Origin: REEB95 sp963785735
GTDB taxonomy: Bacteria > Pseudomonadota > Alphaproteobacteria > ATCC43930 > CGMCC-115725
Assembly (NCBI GenBank): GCA_963785735.1
Contig: CAWAWJ010000002.1
Span: 124,001 to 188,000 of the forward strand
Direction: 5' to 3'
DNA: 64,000 nucleotides
Both the position numbers and the translations under genes were made by a program. Below the pieces are notes generated by a model that saw only the letters and a program-made list of their open reading frames with translations, was not told where the DNA came from and searched no databases. This document shows, in pieces, positions 23,850-33,974 of the stretch (the stretch's first letter is position 1; each line of letters begins with the position of its first letter).

Positions 23850-24761
23850 TCATCGGCTCGCGTCGGTGTTGGGCTTGGCGCCTCGCACCGGCTTGGGTGC
23901 GGGCATGGCGCTTTGCAAAAGGACGCCGTCGAGGCCGAAATCGACGATGCGCAGCATTTCGAGCCGCGACAGATCGGCATAGGGCTGGACCCGCATCCCG
24001 CCGGTGGAGGAAATCACGCCCACCGGCAATCCCGGCGGGAATATGCCGCCGCTACCGCTGGTCACGATGCGCGAGCCAGCCATCACCTCCGACTTGGCCT
24101 GGAGGTAGGCGAGGCGCGGCTGGTCGGCGTTATCGCCGTCCAGAACGGCGCGATCATGCGTGCTTTCAATCGTCACCGGGATGTGCGAGTTGATGTCGGT
24201 GAGAAGAAGTATCCGCGAGGTGCGACTGCCGACTTCGACGACGCGGCCGACCAGTCCCTCGCCGGTCATGGCGATCTGGCCGCGTTGCACGCCGTCATTG
24301 CTGCCGACATTGACCATCACGTTGCGCAAAAAGGCGCCGCCCAAATCGGCGATGACCTGGGCGGCGATGGAGGAAACCGCGCCCTGCGGCGCGAAGTGGA
24401 TGAGGCCGCGCAGATCGGCGTTCTCGGCGGCCAAGCGCCGCGCCGCTTCCTGCCAGCGCAGCAGCCGGTCGTTCTCTTCGCGCAATTCCTGGTTCTGGCG
24501 ATAAACCGCGAATACATCCTCGACCGTGGCGATGGCGTCGGAAATGCTGGATATCGGCTTGCTCGCAACGCTGAAAACCGGCGACACGGCATCGGCAAGG
24601 AGTACGCGCGCGCGGTCGAACAACAGGATGTCGGCCTTGCCGAGCACCGCGAACAGCGCCGAGACAAAAATGAGGAAAGGCAACGTCAGCCGTTGCGCCG
24701 CCGCCTTGACCGGGGCCGAAAGTCGCATGGGTCCCAACCGCTCCCTGAACCCGTCCTCCAC
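23850..24761 (-). CDS. mreC: rod shape-determining protein MreC
   Basis: A 303-residue bitopic membrane protein. One helix near residues 27-44 is followed by a periplasmic coiled coil (about 77-117, VYRQNQELREENDRLLRWQE) and the two beta-barrel MreC domain (GAFLRNVMVNVGSNDGVQRG, MTGEGLVGRVVEVGSRTSRI, GGIFPPGLPVGVI). It scaffolds the elongasome and activates PBP2. The exact start is uncertain; an ATG 11 codons later (MRLSAPVK) is also reasonable. Confidence 0.93.
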   Translation of the reverse strand: MEDGFRERLGPMRLSAPVKAAAQRLTLPFLIFVSALFAVLGKADILLFDRARVLLADAVSPVFSVASKPISSISDAIATVEDVFAVYRQNQELREENDRLLRWQEAARRLAAENADLRGLIHFAPQGAVSSIAAQVIADLGGAFLRNVMVNVGSNDGVQRGQIAMTGEGLVGRVVEVGSRTSRILLLTDINSHIPVTIESTHDRAVLDGDNADQPRLAYLQAKSEVMAGSRIVTSGSGGIFPPGLPVGVISSTGGMRVQPYADLSRLEMLRIVDFGLDGVLLQSAMPAPKPVRGAKPNTDASR

Positions 24762-24858
24762 GCCCGAACCCGGCTTCCCCTCGCCGGATACCAGGATTTC
24801 CCCTCTTTTTACACGGCCCGGAAGGTTTCGTACATGGCCTGATCGGCCTCAAACCGCC

Positions 24859-25899
<1,041 letters not shown>

Positions 25900-25940
25900 A
25901 TTGGTGATTCGATCCGAGGTTTGTGTTTGAACCGCTTTCC

Positions 25941-27527
25941 TTACGCCGTAAGAGCCGCGGGCGCGGTCTTGGCCCGCTTGGTGAGCAACTTGTTCAGAGC
26001 ATGGATATAGGCGCGGGCCGAAGCGACCAGCGTATCGGGATCAGCGCCTTGGCCGACCACGGTCTTGCCGCTCTCTTCGAGCCGTACCGAAACCTCCGCC
26101 TGGGCGTCGGTGCCTTCGGTGACCGCATGTACCTGGTAGAGCATCAGCCGGGCCATGTTGGGCACGATCGCCCGCACCGCGTTGAACGTGGCGTCGACCG
26201 GTCCATTGCCCTCGGTCTTCGCGGTCTTGCGCACGCCGTCGAATTCGAGCTCGATCTCGGCGCTCTGCGGTCCCTTGGAGCCGGCGATAACCTGCAACGA
26301 CAGGAACTTGATGCGTTCCTGCTCGCGCTGGATTTCGTCATCGACCAGCGCGACGATGTCCTCGTCGAACACGTCCTTCTTGCGGTCGGCGACCTCCTTG
26401 AAACGGCGGAAGGCGTCGTTCAAGGCGTTGTCGCCCAGCTCGAAGCCCAATTCCTTGAGCTTCATCTTGAAGGCGTGGCGACCGGAATGCTTGCCCATCA
26501 CCAGGGTCGACTTGCCGAGGCCGACCGATTCCGGCGTCATGATCTCGTAGGTGCCGGCGTGCTTGAGCATGCCGTCCTGATGGATGCCGCTCTCATGGGC
26601 GAAGGCGTTGGCGCCGACGATCGCCTTGTTGGGCTGCACCACGAATCCGGTGATGGCCGAAACCAGCCGCGAGGCGCGGGTGATGTATTCGCTCTTGATG
26701 CCCGTCGTATACGGCATGGAGTCCTGGCGCGTCTTGATCGCCATGACGATCTCCTCCATCGCCGCATTGCCGGCGCGCTCGCCCAGCCCGTTGACCGTGC
26801 ACTCGATCTGACGCGCGCCAGCGACGACGGCGGCCAGGGAATTCGCCACCGCCAGTCCCAGATCGTTGTGGCAATGGACCGAAATCACCGCCTTGTCGAT
26901 ATTCGGCACGCGATTGAACAGCATGCGGATGAGCGCGGCGTATTCCTCGGGCACGGCATAGCCGACCGTGTCGGGAATGTTGACGGTGCAGGCGCCGGCC
27001 TTGATCGCGCTTTCGACGACGCGGCAGAGAAAATCATGCTCGGTGCGCGAGCCGTCCTCCGCCGACCATTCGACATCGTCGCAGAGATTGCGGGCGTGGG
27101 AGATGCTGTCGATCACCGCCTGGTGTACCTGCGCCGGCTCCATCTGGAGCTTGTATTTCATGTGCAGCGGCGAGGTCGACAGGAAGCTGTGGATGCGCGG
27201 ACGCCTGGCGTGCTGCAACGCCTCCCAGCAGCGGTCGATATCGGCGCGCGCCGCGCGAGCCAAGCCGCAAACGGAAGAATTCTTGACCAGCTTGGCGATC
27301 TCGCGCACAGCTTCGAAATCGCCGTTCGAGGCGATCGGGAATCCCGCTTCGATGACGTCGACGCCCATTTCCTCAAGCAGAAGCGCGATCTTGATCTTCT
27401 CCTCGAGATTCATCGACGCGCCCGGCGATTGCTCGCCGTCGCGCAAGGTGGTGTCGAAAATGACAACGCGGTTTTTATCCTGGCCCTGGCCGGGATTGGA
27501 CTTCTTCGGAGTACTGGTTGCGCCCAT
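25941..27527 (-). CDS. leuA: 2-isopropylmalate synthase
   Basis: A 528-residue enzyme that condenses acetyl-CoA with 2-oxoisovalerate, the first step of leucine synthesis. The catalytic TIM barrel has FDTTLRDGEQSPGASM (metal-binding Asp and catalytic Arg), VISVHCHNDLGLAVANSL and HESGIHQDGMLKH. The C-terminal LeuA dimer domain (about 400-528) is the leucine-feedback site, with GNGPVDATFNAVRAIV. The ATG at 27527 is preferred to one five codons earlier. A 380-base leader with a long hairpin precedes it. It reads in the same direction as ilvC, ilvN and ilvB further upstream. Confidence 0.95.
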   Translation of the reverse strand: MGATSTPKKSNPGQGQDKNRVVIFDTTLRDGEQSPGASMNLEEKIKIALLLEEMGVDVIEAGFPIASNGDFEAVREIAKLVKNSSVCGLARAARADIDRCWEALQHARRPRIHSFLSTSPLHMKYKLQMEPAQVHQAVIDSISHARNLCDDVEWSAEDGSRTEHDFLCRVVESAIKAGACTVNIPDTVGYAVPEEYAALIRMLFNRVPNIDKAVISVHCHNDLGLAVANSLAAVVAGARQIECTVNGLGERAGNAAMEEIVMAIKTRQDSMPYTTGIKSEYITRASRLVSAITGFVVQPNKAIVGANAFAHESGIHQDGMLKHAGTYEIMTPESVGLGKSTLVMGKHSGRHAFKMKLKELGFELGDNALNDAFRRFKEVADRKKDVFDEDIVALVDDEIQREQERIKFLSLQVIAGSKGPQSAEIELEFDGVRKTAKTEGNGPVDATFNAVRAIVPNMARLMLYQVHAVTEGTDAQAEVSVRLEESGKTVVGQGADPDTLVASARAYIHALNKLLTKRAKTAPAALTA

Positions 27528-27909
27528 GGCGCGGATCCTCATGTCTCGGAGAAACGATTAGAGCCGTGGCGAATGACCCCTCGAACGCGAGCGGGCCCTT
27601 ACGCGCCCGCGCTCAGGGGCAGCTAAGTCGCAGCTGTCCGTCGTTCCTCCGCGTAAGGCCAAAGGAGGAGGCATGGGAGAACCGGCGTTGAAACGCCCGG
27701 CGGCCTTCCCCTGCTTTCGCCCTTTCGGCCATCTGTCTTATCCCTTGAGTCCCTTGAGCATCCGAGCGCCAAACCGACCGGCCAGGGCGCCTGTAAAGAC
27801 CGCCCGCCGGTCCAAATCCCAATAGCCGGAAATATTAAGACCTGGGACTATGTCTATAGCGTTTCCCCTTGGAATCGCAAGGCTTCTGTGGCCCGTTTCC
27901 CGGACACGC
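27528..27909 (-). promoter_or_regulatory. leuA leader with long stem-loop; possible attenuator
   Basis: The 380 bases between ilvC and leuA contain no supported gene. On the minus strand a stem-loop spans about 27577-27620 (GCGGGC / GCCCGC core, with outer CCCCT / AGGGG pairs). Just before it a short open frame from the ATG at 27674 (MPPPLALRGG start) uses one TTG and two TTA leucine codons, which are rare in a GC-rich genome. A leader-peptide attenuator is possible, but there is no run of adjacent Leu codons and no T-tract, so support is weak. Confidence 0.3.
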
Positions 27910-28929
27910 TCAGTTCTTGGCCTTATCGACAAGGCGGTTTTGCGCGATCCACGGCATCATCGCGCGCAGCTTGGCTCCGACTTTCTCGACGTCGTGCTCA
28001 GCGCCGCGCTTGCGCATCGCCTTGAAACTGGCCTGGCCGGCCGCGTTCTCGAGCACCCAGTCACGCGCGAAGCGGCCCGACTGGATATCGTCGAGGATGC
28101 GCTTCATCTCGGCCTTCACCGCCGGGGTGATGACGCGCGGGCCCCGTGTGTAATCGCCGTATTCGGCGGTATTCGAAATCGAGTAACGCATATTGGCGAT
28201 GCCGCCCTCATACATCAGATCGACGATCAGCTTCACCTCGTGTAGGCATTCAAAATACGCCATCTCCGGCGCGTACCCCGCCTCGACCAGGGTTTCGTAG
28301 CCAGCCATGATGAGCGAGGTGAGGCCGCCGCAGAGCACGCATTGCTCGCCGAAGAGGTCGGTTTCGCATTCCTCCTTGAAGGTGGTTTCGATCACCCCGG
28401 CGCGGCCGCCGCCGATCGCCGAAGCATAGCTGAGCGCGATCTCGAGCGCGTTGCCCGAGGGATTCTGCTCGACCGCGACCAGGCAAGGCACGCCGCCGCC
28501 GCGCACATATTCCGAGCGCACGGTGTGGCCCGGCCCCTTGGGCGCGATCATGAACACGTCCATGTCGGGGCGTGGCTCGATCAGCTTGAAGTGAATGTTG
28601 AAGCCATGCGCGAAAGCCAAGGCGGTATCGGGCCGCATGTTGACCTTGAGATCGTCGGCGTAGAGTTTCGCCTGCAATTCATCGGGCGTCAGCACCATCA
28701 CCACGTCGGCCCATTTGGCGCCCTCGGCGGGGTTCATCACCTGGAACTTGGCGGCCTCGGCCTTCTTCGCCGTCGCCGAGCCGGGCTTGAGCGCCACGCG
28801 CACGTCCTTGACGCCGCTGTCGCGCAGATTCATCGCATGAGCATGGCCTTGGCTGCCATAGCCCACGACCAGGACCTTCTTGCCCTTGATCAGATTGACG
28901 TCGGCGTCACGATCATAATAAACGCGCAT
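27910..28929 (-). CDS. ilvC: ketol-acid reductoisomerase
   Basis: A 339-residue class I enzyme converting acetolactate or acetohydroxybutyrate to the dihydroxy acids of valine and isoleucine synthesis with NADPH. The Rossmann loop is VVGYGSQGHAHAMNLRDSG, with the NADPH-type basic residues downstream. The knotted C-terminal domain carries DLFGEQCVLCGGL and FECLHEVKLIVDLMYEGG with the Mg-binding acidic residues. Length and start are standard. It lies 24 bases after ilvN. Confidence 0.97.
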   Translation of the reverse strand: MRVYYDRDADVNLIKGKKVLVVGYGSQGHAHAMNLRDSGVKDVRVALKPGSATAKKAEAAKFQVMNPAEGAKWADVVMVLTPDELQAKLYADDLKVNMRPDTALAFAHGFNIHFKLIEPRPDMDVFMIAPKGPGHTVRSEYVRGGGVPCLVAVEQNPSGNALEIALSYASAIGGGRAGVIETTFKEECETDLFGEQCVLCGGLTSLIMAGYETLVEAGYAPEMAYFECLHEVKLIVDLMYEGGIANMRYSISNTAEYGDYTRGPRVITPAVKAEMKRILDDIQSGRFARDWVLENAAGQASFKAMRKRGAEHDVEKVGAKLRAMMPWIAQNRLVDKAKN

Positions 28930-28953
28930 GGCACTCTCCTCCAGAAACGGAAA

Positions 28954-29466
28954 TCAGAATTTCCCAGCGCCGCGCGAGATCGCGACGACGCCGGTGCGGG
29001 AAACATCGACCAGCCCGAGGGGCTGCATCAGGCTGATGAAGGCGTTCAACTTTTCGGTCGATCCAGTCATCTCGAAGACGAAGCTTTCGGCCGTGGAATC
29101 GACGACGCGGGCGCGGAAGATATCAGCCAGGCGCAGGCTCTCGATGCGCTTGTCGCCCTGGCCGGTCACCTTGATAAGCGCCAGCTCGCGCCCGACATGG
29201 GGGCCTTCATCGGTCAAATCGCGCACCGCATGAATCGGCACCAGGCGATTAAGTTGATTCTTGATCTGTTCGATGATCATCGGCGTGCCCGAGGTGACGA
29301 TGGTGATGCGCGACAGGCCGTTGGCGGTGTCTACCTCGGCCACGGTGAGGCTCTCGATGTTATATCCGCGGCCCGAGAACAATCCTATGACGCGCGCCAG
29401 CACGCCCGGCTCGTTGTCCACGAGCACGGCGATGGTGTGCTTTTCGGCGGTTTCGCTGGCGGTCAC
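28954..29466 (-). CDS. ilvN: acetolactate synthase small (regulatory) subunit
   Basis: A 170-residue ACT-domain regulatory subunit (IlvN/IlvH) that binds valine and activates the large subunit. The ACT domain opens the protein (TIAVLVDNEPGVLARVIGLFS, GRGYNIESLTVAEVDT), and the second ACT-like domain includes VLERTG-type equivalents around ELALIKVTGQGDKR and the LMQPLGLVDVSRTGVVAISRG end. It follows the large-subunit gene by 16 bases and precedes ilvC, the usual order. Confidence 0.94.
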   Translation of the reverse strand: MTASETAEKHTIAVLVDNEPGVLARVIGLFSGRGYNIESLTVAEVDTANGLSRITIVTSGTPMIIEQIKNQLNRLVPIHAVRDLTDEGPHVGRELALIKVTGQGDKRIESLRLADIFRARVVDSTAESFVFEMTGSTEKLNAFISLMQPLGLVDVSRTGVVAISRGAGKF

Positions 29467-29482
29467 GGCATGTCCAAGGCGC

Positions 29483-31261
29483 TCAGACGAGCACCATGCC
29501 CTCTTCGGAAACCGGGCCGGAAGACTGCTTGTCCCCGGGCCCCAGCAACATCTCGTTATGCGCCGCGCCCGAGGGGATCATCGGGAAGCAGTTTTCCATC
29601 GGATCGACCGCGATATCGGCGATCACCGCCTTGTCGGCCGCCAGCATCTCCTTGATGACGCGATCGACGTCGCCGGGCTTTTCGGCGCGCAACCCCACCG
29701 CCCCGAAGGCCTCGGCCAGCTTGACGAAATCGGGCAAGGCCGCGGAATAGCTCTCGCTATAACGGCCGCCATGCAGCAGCTCCTGCCATTGGCGCACCAT
29801 GCCCATGTACTGGTTGTTGAGGATGAACACCTTCACCGGCAGCTTGTACTGGCAGACGGTGGACATCTCCTGGATGTTCATCAGGATCGAGGCCTCGCCG
29901 GCGATGTCGATCACCAGCGCATCGGGATGCGCGATCTGCACCCCCATGGCGGCGGGCAGGCCGTAACCCATGGTGCCGAGTCCGCCCGAGGTCATCCAGT
30001 GCAACGGTTGCTCGAACTTGAAGAGCTGTGCCGCCCACATCTGGTGCTGGCCAACCTCGGTGGTGATGTAGGTGTCCTTGCCACGCGTCAGCGCATAGAG
30101 ACGCTCGATCGCGTATTGCGGCTTGATCACCTTGTCGTCCTTGGCATAGGCGAGGCTGTTGCGCGCCCGCCAGAGGGATATCTGCTTCCACCAGGGCGCG
30201 ATTTTTTCGGGGTCGGGCTTGAAGCGCTTGGCCTTTAAGGATGCGATCAGCGCCGCCAGGGTTTCGGCGGCGTCGCCCACCAGCGCTATGTCAACGCGCA
30301 CGTTCTTGTTGATCGAACTCGGATCGATGTCGACATGGATTTTCTTCGAGCCGGGCGAGAACGCCGCAACCTTGCCGGTGACGCGGTCGTCGAAACGCGC
30401 GCCCACATTGATCATCACGTCGCAATCATGCATGGCGTTGTTCGATTCGAAGGTGCCGTGCATGCCCACCAGGCCGAGATATTGCTTGTCCGAGGCCGGG
30501 AAGGCCCCCAGCCCCATCAGCGTCAGCGTACAGGGGAAGCCCGTCAGCTTGACCAGTTCGACGAAGAGCTGGCAGGCGCGCGGACCCGAATTGACAATGC
30601 CGCCGCCGCCGTAGAAGAGCGGCCGTTTGGCTTCCATGATCAGCGCAACCGCCTGCTCGATACGCGCGGGATCTGGCTTGGTTTGCGGCTTATAGGATTT
30701 GCGCGGCGGAACATCCTCGGGCGGCAGGTAAGTGCCGGTCGCGAACAGCATATCCTTCGGCAGATCGACCACCACCGGGCCAGGCCGGCCGGTGCGCGCG
30801 ACGAAGAACGCCTCGTGCATCACCTGCGCGAGCTTGTTCACGTCCTTGACCAGATAATTGTGCTTTGTGCATGGCCGCGTGATGCCGGTGGTATCCGCCT
30901 CCTGGAACGCGTCATTGCCGATCAGATGCGTCGGCACCTGGCCGGTGAGGCACACCAGCGGCACGGAATCCATCAGCGCGTCGGTCAGGCCTGTGACCGC
31001 GTTGGTCGCGCCCGGCCCGCTGGTCACCAGCACCACGCCGACCTTGCCGGTGGAACGCGCATAGCCTTCGGCCGCGTGCACCGCGCCCTGCTCGTGGCGC
31101 ACCAGGATGTGGCGCACATGGTTCTGCTTGAACAGCGCATCGTAGATCGGCAGCACGGCGCCGCCGGGATAGCCGAAAATGACCTCCACGCCCTGATCGA
31201 CCAGAGCGCGGATGACCATTTCCGCTCCCGACATCTGCCGCGCCGCCAAATTGGCCGCCAT
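29483..31261 (-). CDS. ilvB: acetolactate synthase large subunit
   Basis: A 592-residue thiamine-diphosphate enzyme making acetolactate from pyruvate. The N-terminal domain has VIFGYPGGAVLPIYDALF with catalytic Glu in RHEQGAVHAAEGYAR. The C-terminal ThDP domain shows GGLGTMGYGLPAAMG, the GEASILMNIQEMSTV metal site and NNQYMGMVRQWQELLHGGRYS. The ATG at 31261 has GGAG about eight bases upstream and is preferred to a GTG 15 codons earlier. First gene of ilvB-ilvN-ilvC, with miaA upstream on the same strand. Known homologues are named ilvB, ilvI or ilvG interchangeably. Confidence 0.94.
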   Translation of the reverse strand: MAANLAARQMSGAEMVIRALVDQGVEVIFGYPGGAVLPIYDALFKQNHVRHILVRHEQGAVHAAEGYARSTGKVGVVLVTSGPGATNAVTGLTDALMDSVPLVCLTGQVPTHLIGNDAFQEADTTGITRPCTKHNYLVKDVNKLAQVMHEAFFVARTGRPGPVVVDLPKDMLFATGTYLPPEDVPPRKSYKPQTKPDPARIEQAVALIMEAKRPLFYGGGGIVNSGPRACQLFVELVKLTGFPCTLTLMGLGAFPASDKQYLGLVGMHGTFESNNAMHDCDVMINVGARFDDRVTGKVAAFSPGSKKIHVDIDPSSINKNVRVDIALVGDAAETLAALIASLKAKRFKPDPEKIAPWWKQISLWRARNSLAYAKDDKVIKPQYAIERLYALTRGKDTYITTEVGQHQMWAAQLFKFEQPLHWMTSGGLGTMGYGLPAAMGVQIAHPDALVIDIAGEASILMNIQEMSTVCQYKLPVKVFILNNQYMGMVRQWQELLHGGRYSESYSAALPDFVKLAEAFGAVGLRAEKPGDVDRVIKEMLAADKAVIADIAVDPMENCFPMIPSGAAHNEMLLGPGDKQSSGPVSEEGMVLV

Positions 31262-31383
31262 GACGCTCTCCAAAAGCCCGTGATCCAAGGCGAGACGGCC
31301 CCGCACCGCCCACGCCCCACCAGAATCGGGGCCAGGAAGCCACAGAAACCGCTTTTGCCAAGCGAAAAGCCGAAATTAGTGGC

Positions 31384-32361
31384 CTATATCCGGGTGGTCA
31401 ACAGAAACTGACGAATAAACGAAAATATTTCTGGTAATAATCTTTCTGAATATTTCTCTTCTAGCGTTAATTTTTTCATTTTATTTCCCGATCTCAAGCG
31501 GTGCCGCAACCAAGTGTATTGGCGCTTGGCATAGCGGCGGGTCGCCTGTTGCGCCGCGGCAAGGGCCTGTTCGCGGGTGAGATCGCCGGCCAGGAACCCG
31601 GATATCTCGCGCACGCCTACCGCCTTCATCGCCGGGAGATCGGGCGAAAGCTTGCGTGCCATCAGCGCCCGCGCCTCCTCGACCGCGCCCTGCTCGAACA
31701 TGGATGCGAGCCGCGCGTCGATCGCGGCGTAAAGCGCCTCGCGCGGCGGCAGCAGAACAATGGCTGCGGCATCGGGCCGCGCGCCCGCTTTCTGCCGCCG
31801 CTGCCATTCGGAGAGCGCCGTGCCGGTGGCGCGCGCCACCGCATAGGCGCGGATCAGGCGCTGCGTATCGCCGACGTGGAGACGCTTGGCGCTCTCGGGA
31901 TCGAGTTCCGCCAGCGTGGCGCGGAACCGCTCGCCGCCCAGCCGCGTATGCAGTTCTCGCGTTTCAACGATGACCGGCGACGGCACGGGCGGCACCGCGG
32001 CCAAGCCATCGAGCAACGCGGACAGATAAAGTCCCGTGCCGCCGACGATCAGCGGCACACGCTCGGTTTCCCTCGTGCGCGCGATCTCGGCAAGCGCCAG
32101 ATTGCGCCATCGCCCCACCGAGCAGCTTTCGCCGGCATCTATTTCGCCATAGAGACAATGAGGGATCCGCGCCATCTCGGCTTCACTTGGCCGCGCCGTC
32201 AGCACGCGCAGGTCGCGATAGACCTGCATGCTGTCGGCGTTGATGATTGCGCCGCCAAATTCCCGCGCCACCGCCAAGGCAAGGTGGGATTTCCCGCTGG
32301 CGGTGGGACCGGCGATGACGATGACGGGTGCCCCCGATTCACTTATGGGCGATTCGCTCAT
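31384..32361 (-). CDS. miaA: tRNA dimethylallyltransferase
   Basis: A 325-residue enzyme that adds the isopentenyl group to A37 of tRNAs reading UNN codons. P-loop GPTASGKSHLAL, INADSMQVYRDL with the catalytic Asp, VGGTGLYLSALL, and the tRNA-contact block TRRYAKRQYTWLRHRL near the C-terminus. The tail after this block (LRSGNKMKKLTLEEKYSER onwards) is AT-richer and more lysine-rich than the rest, which is slightly unusual. It is divergent from serB. Confidence 0.95.
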   Translation of the reverse strand: MSESPISESGAPVIVIAGPTASGKSHLALAVAREFGGAIINADSMQVYRDLRVLTARPSEAEMARIPHCLYGEIDAGESCSVGRWRNLALAEIARTRETERVPLIVGGTGLYLSALLDGLAAVPPVPSPVIVETRELHTRLGGERFRATLAELDPESAKRLHVGDTQRLIRAYAVARATGTALSEWQRRQKAGARPDAAAIVLLPPREALYAAIDARLASMFEQGAVEEARALMARKLSPDLPAMKAVGVREISGFLAGDLTREQALAAAQQATRRYAKRQYTWLRHRLRSGNKMKKLTLEEKYSERLLPEIFSFIRQFLLTTRI

Positions 32362-32422
32362 GCGCCGATTCTTAGCCCGCTTCTTGCCTTTCCGTCACGT
32401 ACCGCCGATAAGGTCCGCGCAG

Positions 32423-33343
32423 ATGGATGGCAATGTCCTCACCCTGATCGCGGCCAAGCAAGGTTCCGCTGTGGAATCCTGGGCCGCCGCAGCATCCCGC
32501 GCGCTGGAAAAGCTGGGCGCGCATCTCGGCGGCACGATCTGGCTTGCACCCAAGCTTGCCTGCGATATTCCCTTCGATGGGCTCGACCCGGACCAGGCCG
32601 AGGCCGCTGCGCACGGCGCCTTGGGCCCGGCGCCGGTCGACGTCATCGCGCAAAGCCTGACGGGACGGAAGAAACGCCTGCTTTTGGCCGACATGGAATC
32701 GACCATCATCGCCAATGAGATGCTGGACGAGATCGCCGATCTCGTCGGCATCAAGGCCAAAGTCGCCGCGATCACGCGCCGCGCCATGAACGACGAAATT
32801 GATTTCGTCGGCGCTTTGCGGGAACGCGTGGCGCTGCTGAAGGGTAAGCCTGCCAGCCTGTTGGGGAAGGCGGGCAAGCGTATCCGCATCAATCCCGGCG
32901 CCCAGGAGCTGGTCGCCACCATGCGCGCCAATGGCGCGACGGCCGCGCTGGTTTCGGGCGGGTTCCGCATCTATACCGCGCGCATCCGCAAGGAATTGGG
33001 TTTCGATCTCGACTTCGCCAACGAATTGACGATCTTGCGCGGCAAGATCGCCGGCACGGTCAAGGAACCGATCAAGACCGGGGAAAGCAAGCTCGAGACC
33101 CTGACTGATCTCGCCGCCGAATATGGCTGCCCGCTGGCGCTGACGCTGGCCGTGGGCGACGGCTCGAACGACCTGCCGATGCTTGGGGCCGCGGGCCTGG
33201 GCATCGCCTTTCACGGCCGGCCTCACATTGCGCCCCGGGCGCGACACCGCATCGACCACGCCGATCTGACCGCATTGCTTTACGCACAAGGGTACCGCCG
33301 CGACGAATTCGCCGCGGACCGCCGACAAAGGAGGCCGCGATGA
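32423..33343 (+). CDS. serB: phosphoserine phosphatase
   Basis: A 306-residue HAD-family enzyme that makes serine from phosphoserine. The N-terminal regulatory (ACT-like) part spans about 1-85. The HAD core has LLLADMESTIIANEM, where the nucleophile motif reads DMEST, so the second acidic residue is Glu instead of the usual Asp. It continues with VSGGFRIYTARIRKELGFD (motif II), a conserved Lys segment (EPIKTGESKLETL) and VGDGSNDLPML (motif IV). The start at 32423 (MDGNVLTLIAAK) matches alphaproteobacterial SerB; an ATG at 32360 is possible. Its stop overlaps the marC start. Confidence 0.92.
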   Translation: MDGNVLTLIAAKQGSAVESWAAAASRALEKLGAHLGGTIWLAPKLACDIPFDGLDPDQAEAAAHGALGPAPVDVIAQSLTGRKKRLLLADMESTIIANEMLDEIADLVGIKAKVAAITRRAMNDEIDFVGALRERVALLKGKPASLLGKAGKRIRINPGAQELVATMRANGATAALVSGGFRIYTARIRKELGFDLDFANELTILRGKIAGTVKEPIKTGESKLETLTDLAAEYGCPLALTLAVGDGSNDLPMLGAAGLGIAFHGRPHIAPRARHRIDHADLTALLYAQGYRRDEFAADRRQRRPR

Positions 33344-33954
33344 TGGATTGGCACAAGCTGCTGCAGGATTTCGTCCTGTTGCTGGTGGCGGTGAACCCGT
33401 TGCTCGTGGTGTCGGAATTCCTGGCGACGACGCGCAAGCTCGTCGGGCGAAGGGTCGCGATTGCAGGAGAAGCGGTGCTGATAGCTGGCGGGGTGTTGTT
33501 CGCCTTCATCGCCGCCGGACAGATCGTGCTCGACGAGTTGAAGGTGGAGCTGGATGCCTTCCAGATCGCGGCCGGGCTCATTCTGTTGCTGATGTCGCTC
33601 AAGATGGTGCTCCACAAGGGCGACAAGCCGCATCTTGAGGATGGTTATGGCCGCAACGTCGCGGTTTTCCCGCTCGCCATGCCCTTCATCGCCGGCCCCA
33701 AATCCGTCATGACGGTCGTGCTGCTGACCGATAACACCATCTACAGCGTCACCGAGCAGCTCCAGGTGGCCGGGCTTCTGGCCGTCGTTCTGGGGTTGAC
33801 GCTCGCCTGCCTACTCGCCGCGCAATGGGTGCACAAAGTGCTGCGCGACACCGGCATCGACATCGTCACCCGCGTCATGGGCATCATCCTGGCGTCGCTT
33901 GCCGTGCAATACATCCTGACGGGCCTGAAGGGGGCGTTCGGCTTTGCCACTTAG
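33340..33954 (+). CDS. MarC-family membrane protein
   Basis: A 204-residue inner-membrane protein of the MarC (UPF0056) family with six hydrophobic helices. Diagnostic segments are LLLVAVNPLLVVSEFLATT near the start, FQIAAGLILLLMSLKMVL in the middle, and FPLAMPFIAGPKSVMTVVLL. Despite the name, no multidrug role has been shown for the family. The ATGATG start lies on the serB stop, indicating translational coupling. Confidence 0.9.
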   Translation: MMDWHKLLQDFVLLLVAVNPLLVVSEFLATTRKLVGRRVAIAGEAVLIAGGVLFAFIAAGQIVLDELKVELDAFQIAAGLILLLMSLKMVLHKGDKPHLEDGYGRNVAVFPLAMPFIAGPKSVMTVVLLTDNTIYSVTEQLQVAGLLAVVLGLTLACLLAAQWVHKVLRDTGIDIVTRVMGIILASLAVQYILTGLKGAFGFAT

Positions 33955-33974
33955 GCGCCAAGACGATTAAACGC

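Noticed and set aside
25923..27626. 567-codon plus-strand frame over leuA
   Set aside because: Antisense shadow of leuA, rich in Arg, His and Asp, no domain.
27738..27932. 64-codon frame between ilvC and leuA
   Set aside because: Overlaps the ilvC end, no good start signal, no recognisable protein; treated as leader DNA.
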